Origin: Coffea arabica
Lineage: Eukaryota; Streptophyta; Magnoliopsida; Gentianales; Rubiaceae
DNA: 64,000 nt
Direction of reading: 5' to 3'
NCBI RefSeq assembly: GCF_036785885.1
Contig: NC_092320.1
Coordinates: 23,437,557-23,501,556, forward strand
Both the position numbers and the translations under genes were made by a program. The notes beneath the pieces are model-generated. The model did not search any database and had not been told where the DNA came from. It was given only the letters and a program-made list of their open reading frames with translations. Positions 61,566 to 64,000 of the stretch are shown piece by piece (position 1 is the first letter of the stretch; the number at the start of each line of letters is the position of its first letter).

Positions 61566-64000
61566 ATATGTTAAGGCGTAGAGCTGTTAGAGTTTGTCTT
61601 ACCACTGATTGTTGGACATCTATCCAGCGAATAAATTATATGTGTTTGACAGCTCACTTTATTGACTGTGATTGGCTATTGAACAAAAGAATTTCAAATT
61701 TTTGTCCAATTAGTAGTCATAAAGGGATTGAAATTAGGAAGAATATTGAGAAATGCTTATTAGAGTGGGGGATTGATGATGTTTTCACAGTAACAGTTGG
61801 CAATGCTTCTTCAAATGACACGGTTGTGCAATATTTGGCTGGAAAATTGTAAAATTGGGGCAAAGCTATATTAGGGGGAAAGTGTATTCATATAAGATGT
61901 GTAACTCACATAATCAATTTGATTGTGAGTGATGGCCTAAAAAAATTTGAGGGGTCCGTTGATTTTATCCGAACAGTTGTGAGATATATTAGACAATCAC
62001 CTTCTCGTTCGAAAAAATTCAAGGAATGTGCTGAAATTGAAAAAATTGACTGTAAAATGTTACTAAGTTTAGATGTGACAACTAGGTGGAACTCAACCTA
62101 CTTAATGTTAGACAGTGCTCATAGGTTTGAGAGGGAATTTGAGAGGTTTGAGGAGCAAGATCCATATATGTTGCATGAGTTAGAGCAGTTGCCAACAAAA
62201 GGTGATTGGAAAAAGGCAAGATTCTTAACTATATTTTTGGAGAACTTTTATGATCTCACAGTAAAGGTTTCTGGTTCCAAATATATGACATCTAATAATC
62301 TTATCAATGAGTTTAATCACATTAATGGCATCCTAAAGGAAATGGCAGAAAGTGCTAATCCTGACTTGAGTGGAATAGCAAAAACGATGAAAGACAAGTA
62401 TGATAAGTATTGGGGAAGATTGGAGAAAATGAACATGTTGATCTTCATTGCTTACATGCTTGATCCTAGGACAAAGTTTGAGTATTTTGAATTCATTGCT
62501 TGTAAAATGTATGGTGATACCGAGGGTGCCGTTGTGGCTCATATAGCCAAGGATGCAATGTATGAATTGTTTGATGAGTACAAGAGACTCAATACTCCTG
62601 TTGAATCTTCTCATTCCTCTACCTCTTCACTTTCTAGTGGATCTGAAAATAGCATCTCTTCCTTTGATAGAGAAGTCTCCAAAAAAATAAATGATAGATA
62701 CAGAATTGAGTTTAAGAAAAGAAAAGTTGAACTTGGAGGAAAGAATGCTAAATCTGAACTTGACAAATATTTAAGTGAGGATTGTGAGGATGAGGATCCC
62801 GAGTTCGATATCTTGAATTGGTGGAAAGGTAATAGTTTTCGGTTGCCAATACTTTCGCAAATGGCTCGTGATGTGTTGGCTGTCCCGGTCTCTACGGTTG
62901 CTTCCGAATCTGCCTTTAGTACCGGAGGACGTGTTCTTGACCCATTCAGAAGCTCTTTAACTCCAAGAATTGTGCAAGCCTTGATTTGTGCTCAAAACTG
63001 GTTTCGGGCATCCAAAAATGAGTTGAATGTAGAAGAAAAATTGGAAGATCTTGAGGAATTTGAATCTGGTAAATTATCTTCTTTCTTATTGACAAACTTG
63101 AAATATTTTTTCTATTCATAAATGCAATTAAGTTACTTCATTCTTTTTTTTTCTTTCTTGAATAATAGGTTTGATTAAAGGAGGTGCAGAAGCCACAATT
63201 GTTGATGTTTGAATTCTCTAATGGTGATTCTGATTTGGAGTATAGAAATTCAAGATTGACTAGTCAAACCTATCCCTCAATCCCTTGGAAGTTGCAAATT
63301 GAAATGTTGTTGAATTGTTTGTGTGAAATTTGGACTGGAATTGTTGCTTACATTTGTATTATTTGATAATAGTTGATTTGTATTATTTGCTGGAATTGTT
63401 TTGTATTTGAAATTTGGACTGGAATATTCTTATCTGTACCTGTAATATTTCTGTTTCAGAGACTTGACAATCATTTCTTTTTCTTGAATTTCTTTCTGAT
63501 GGTTTTCCCCCCCTATGGGTATTGACATAATGAAGTTTTTACTTCCAGATACTGATTAGGAATTCTGAGTCCTTTTATTCATGTTTGTGGGTCTTGTAAG
63601 TAGTTGCATTGACTGAACAAAAAGATACTTTGTGTTCATTTTCTCAGCTTTATGGTGATGTTTCATTGCTGGACATGTTTGACAGTTTCTAGTGTTCTTA
63701 TGCTGAGTATGTGATCACAGTCCACTTATTTCTAAGCATGGTCTTCAATCTTGATCAGTGCTGAATCCTGGATTATATTGTTTGATCGGCTAATGGCATC
63801 AATATGATTGTTTAGAAGCGGCAATGTCCTTGTACAAGGGGACTGCATGAAATTTGAACAGGTTTTTCTGTTTTTGACAAAGAGGGGAAACCAAAAAAAA
63901 AAATGCACAGGTTTGAATTCGGTGAATTCGGAATCCACCGAATTCCGAATTCAATTTGGTATCGAATTCGAAATCGGAACTTGCCATTTCGAAATCGAAT

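Larger units (their letters stand above)
57608..63212 (+). pseudogene. hAT transposase, interrupted by a solo LTR and one nonsense codon
   Basis: Coding parts are 57608-58174, 61571-63068 and 63169-63212. Together they would give 702 residues, a normal hAT length. The N-terminus has a BED-type zinc finger (CNYCTKM..., then HIKSC, residues about 60-95). The catalytic region follows, with LTTDCWTS just after the LTR. The C-terminal hAT dimerisation domain is near residues 590-670 (FDILNWWKGNSFRLPILSQM, then SESAFSTGGRVLDPFRSSL). The LTR entered exactly after codon 189 and the frame resumes past the second TSD copy. A TAA at 61850-61852 lies in the same frame. A 100-bp intron (GTAAAT...ATAATAG) precedes the last 14 codons. 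It cannot make a full transposase. Confidence 0.85.
56093..64000 (+). mobile_element. Ac-type hAT transposon, near-complete, running off the window
   Basis: The left end is TAGGGGTGTGCAAAGTCG, a common plant hAT terminus. A subterminal field of 'ccgatttcg', 'gaattcgg' and 'tcggaatt' words follows at 56110-56260. The same words return inverted at 63910-64000, so the right terminus should be just outside the window. 56360-56670 is a C/T-rich leader and 56674-57600 is probably a 5' UTR intron. The transposase gene follows (57608-63212), split by a solo LTR. 63213-63900 is 3' sequence with no gene. The left flank GCGGCAGG predicts the TSD. Confidence 0.8.

Overview
The window is nuclear DNA from a flowering plant, most likely a eudicot. 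The evidence is AT-rich intergenic sequence, GT-AG introns, a plant-type isoprenylated heavy-metal protein (HIPP), fragments of an anthocyanidin synthase and an NPF transporter, and plant transposons of almost every order: hAT, Mutator, CACTA, Harbinger-like, SINE-like and Ty3/gypsy of the chromovirus and Tat lineages. I cannot name the species. Only one gene looks intact, a three-exon HIPP gene at 19416-20379. Nearly everything else is transposon or gene debris.

Layout. 1-3765 is low-complexity sequence with diverged ~200-bp tandem repeats. It may be the 5' part of a minus-strand gene, with a CT-rich leader and a TATA-like box near 3793. 3804-31518 is a tandem segmental duplication around the HIPP locus: duplicon D1 (3804-14757), a spacer with an NPF fragment and a possible small split minus-strand gene (14758-19200), the HIPP copy B block (about 19200-22330), then duplicon D2 (22353-31518). 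Each duplicon ends in a broken HIPP copy (A near 12450, C near 29285) that shares one internal deletion. The duplicons differ by clean insertions. D1 carries a 2.76-kb hAT element (TSD CCTAGAAG) and a 638-bp Mutator-type hairpin (TSD TTTAACTTA). D2 carries a 1.77-kb solo LTR (TSD GTTGC) and, at its right end, the compound retroelement. Empty sites for the hAT and the hairpin are visible in the other copy.

31519-54342 is a mosaic of two dead Ty3/gypsy elements. The first is a Tekay/Del-like chromovirus with a full 5' LTR and a 3' LTR cut at both ends. It is fused at 41281/41282 to a 5'-truncated Tat-lineage element that carries a second, archaeal-type RNase H, an antisense ORF with a plant-mobile-domain signature, and a pseudogene fragment of anthocyanidin synthase between that antisense ORF and its 3' LTR. 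54522-55862 is a Harbinger-like non-autonomous element with a very AT-rich core. From 56093 to beyond the window end lies an Ac-type hAT element that appears to have landed in the C-terminal coding exon of a minus-strand gene. Its transposase gene is split exactly in frame by a 3.39-kb reverse-oriented solo LTR (58175-61565) and also carries a premature stop.

The most informative structures are the duplication with its presence/absence transposon set, the hairpin element, and the Tat element that carries a flavonoid-gene fragment and an antisense PMD gene. I found no convincing undescribed enzymatic or defence system. All boundaries and comparisons were made by eye.
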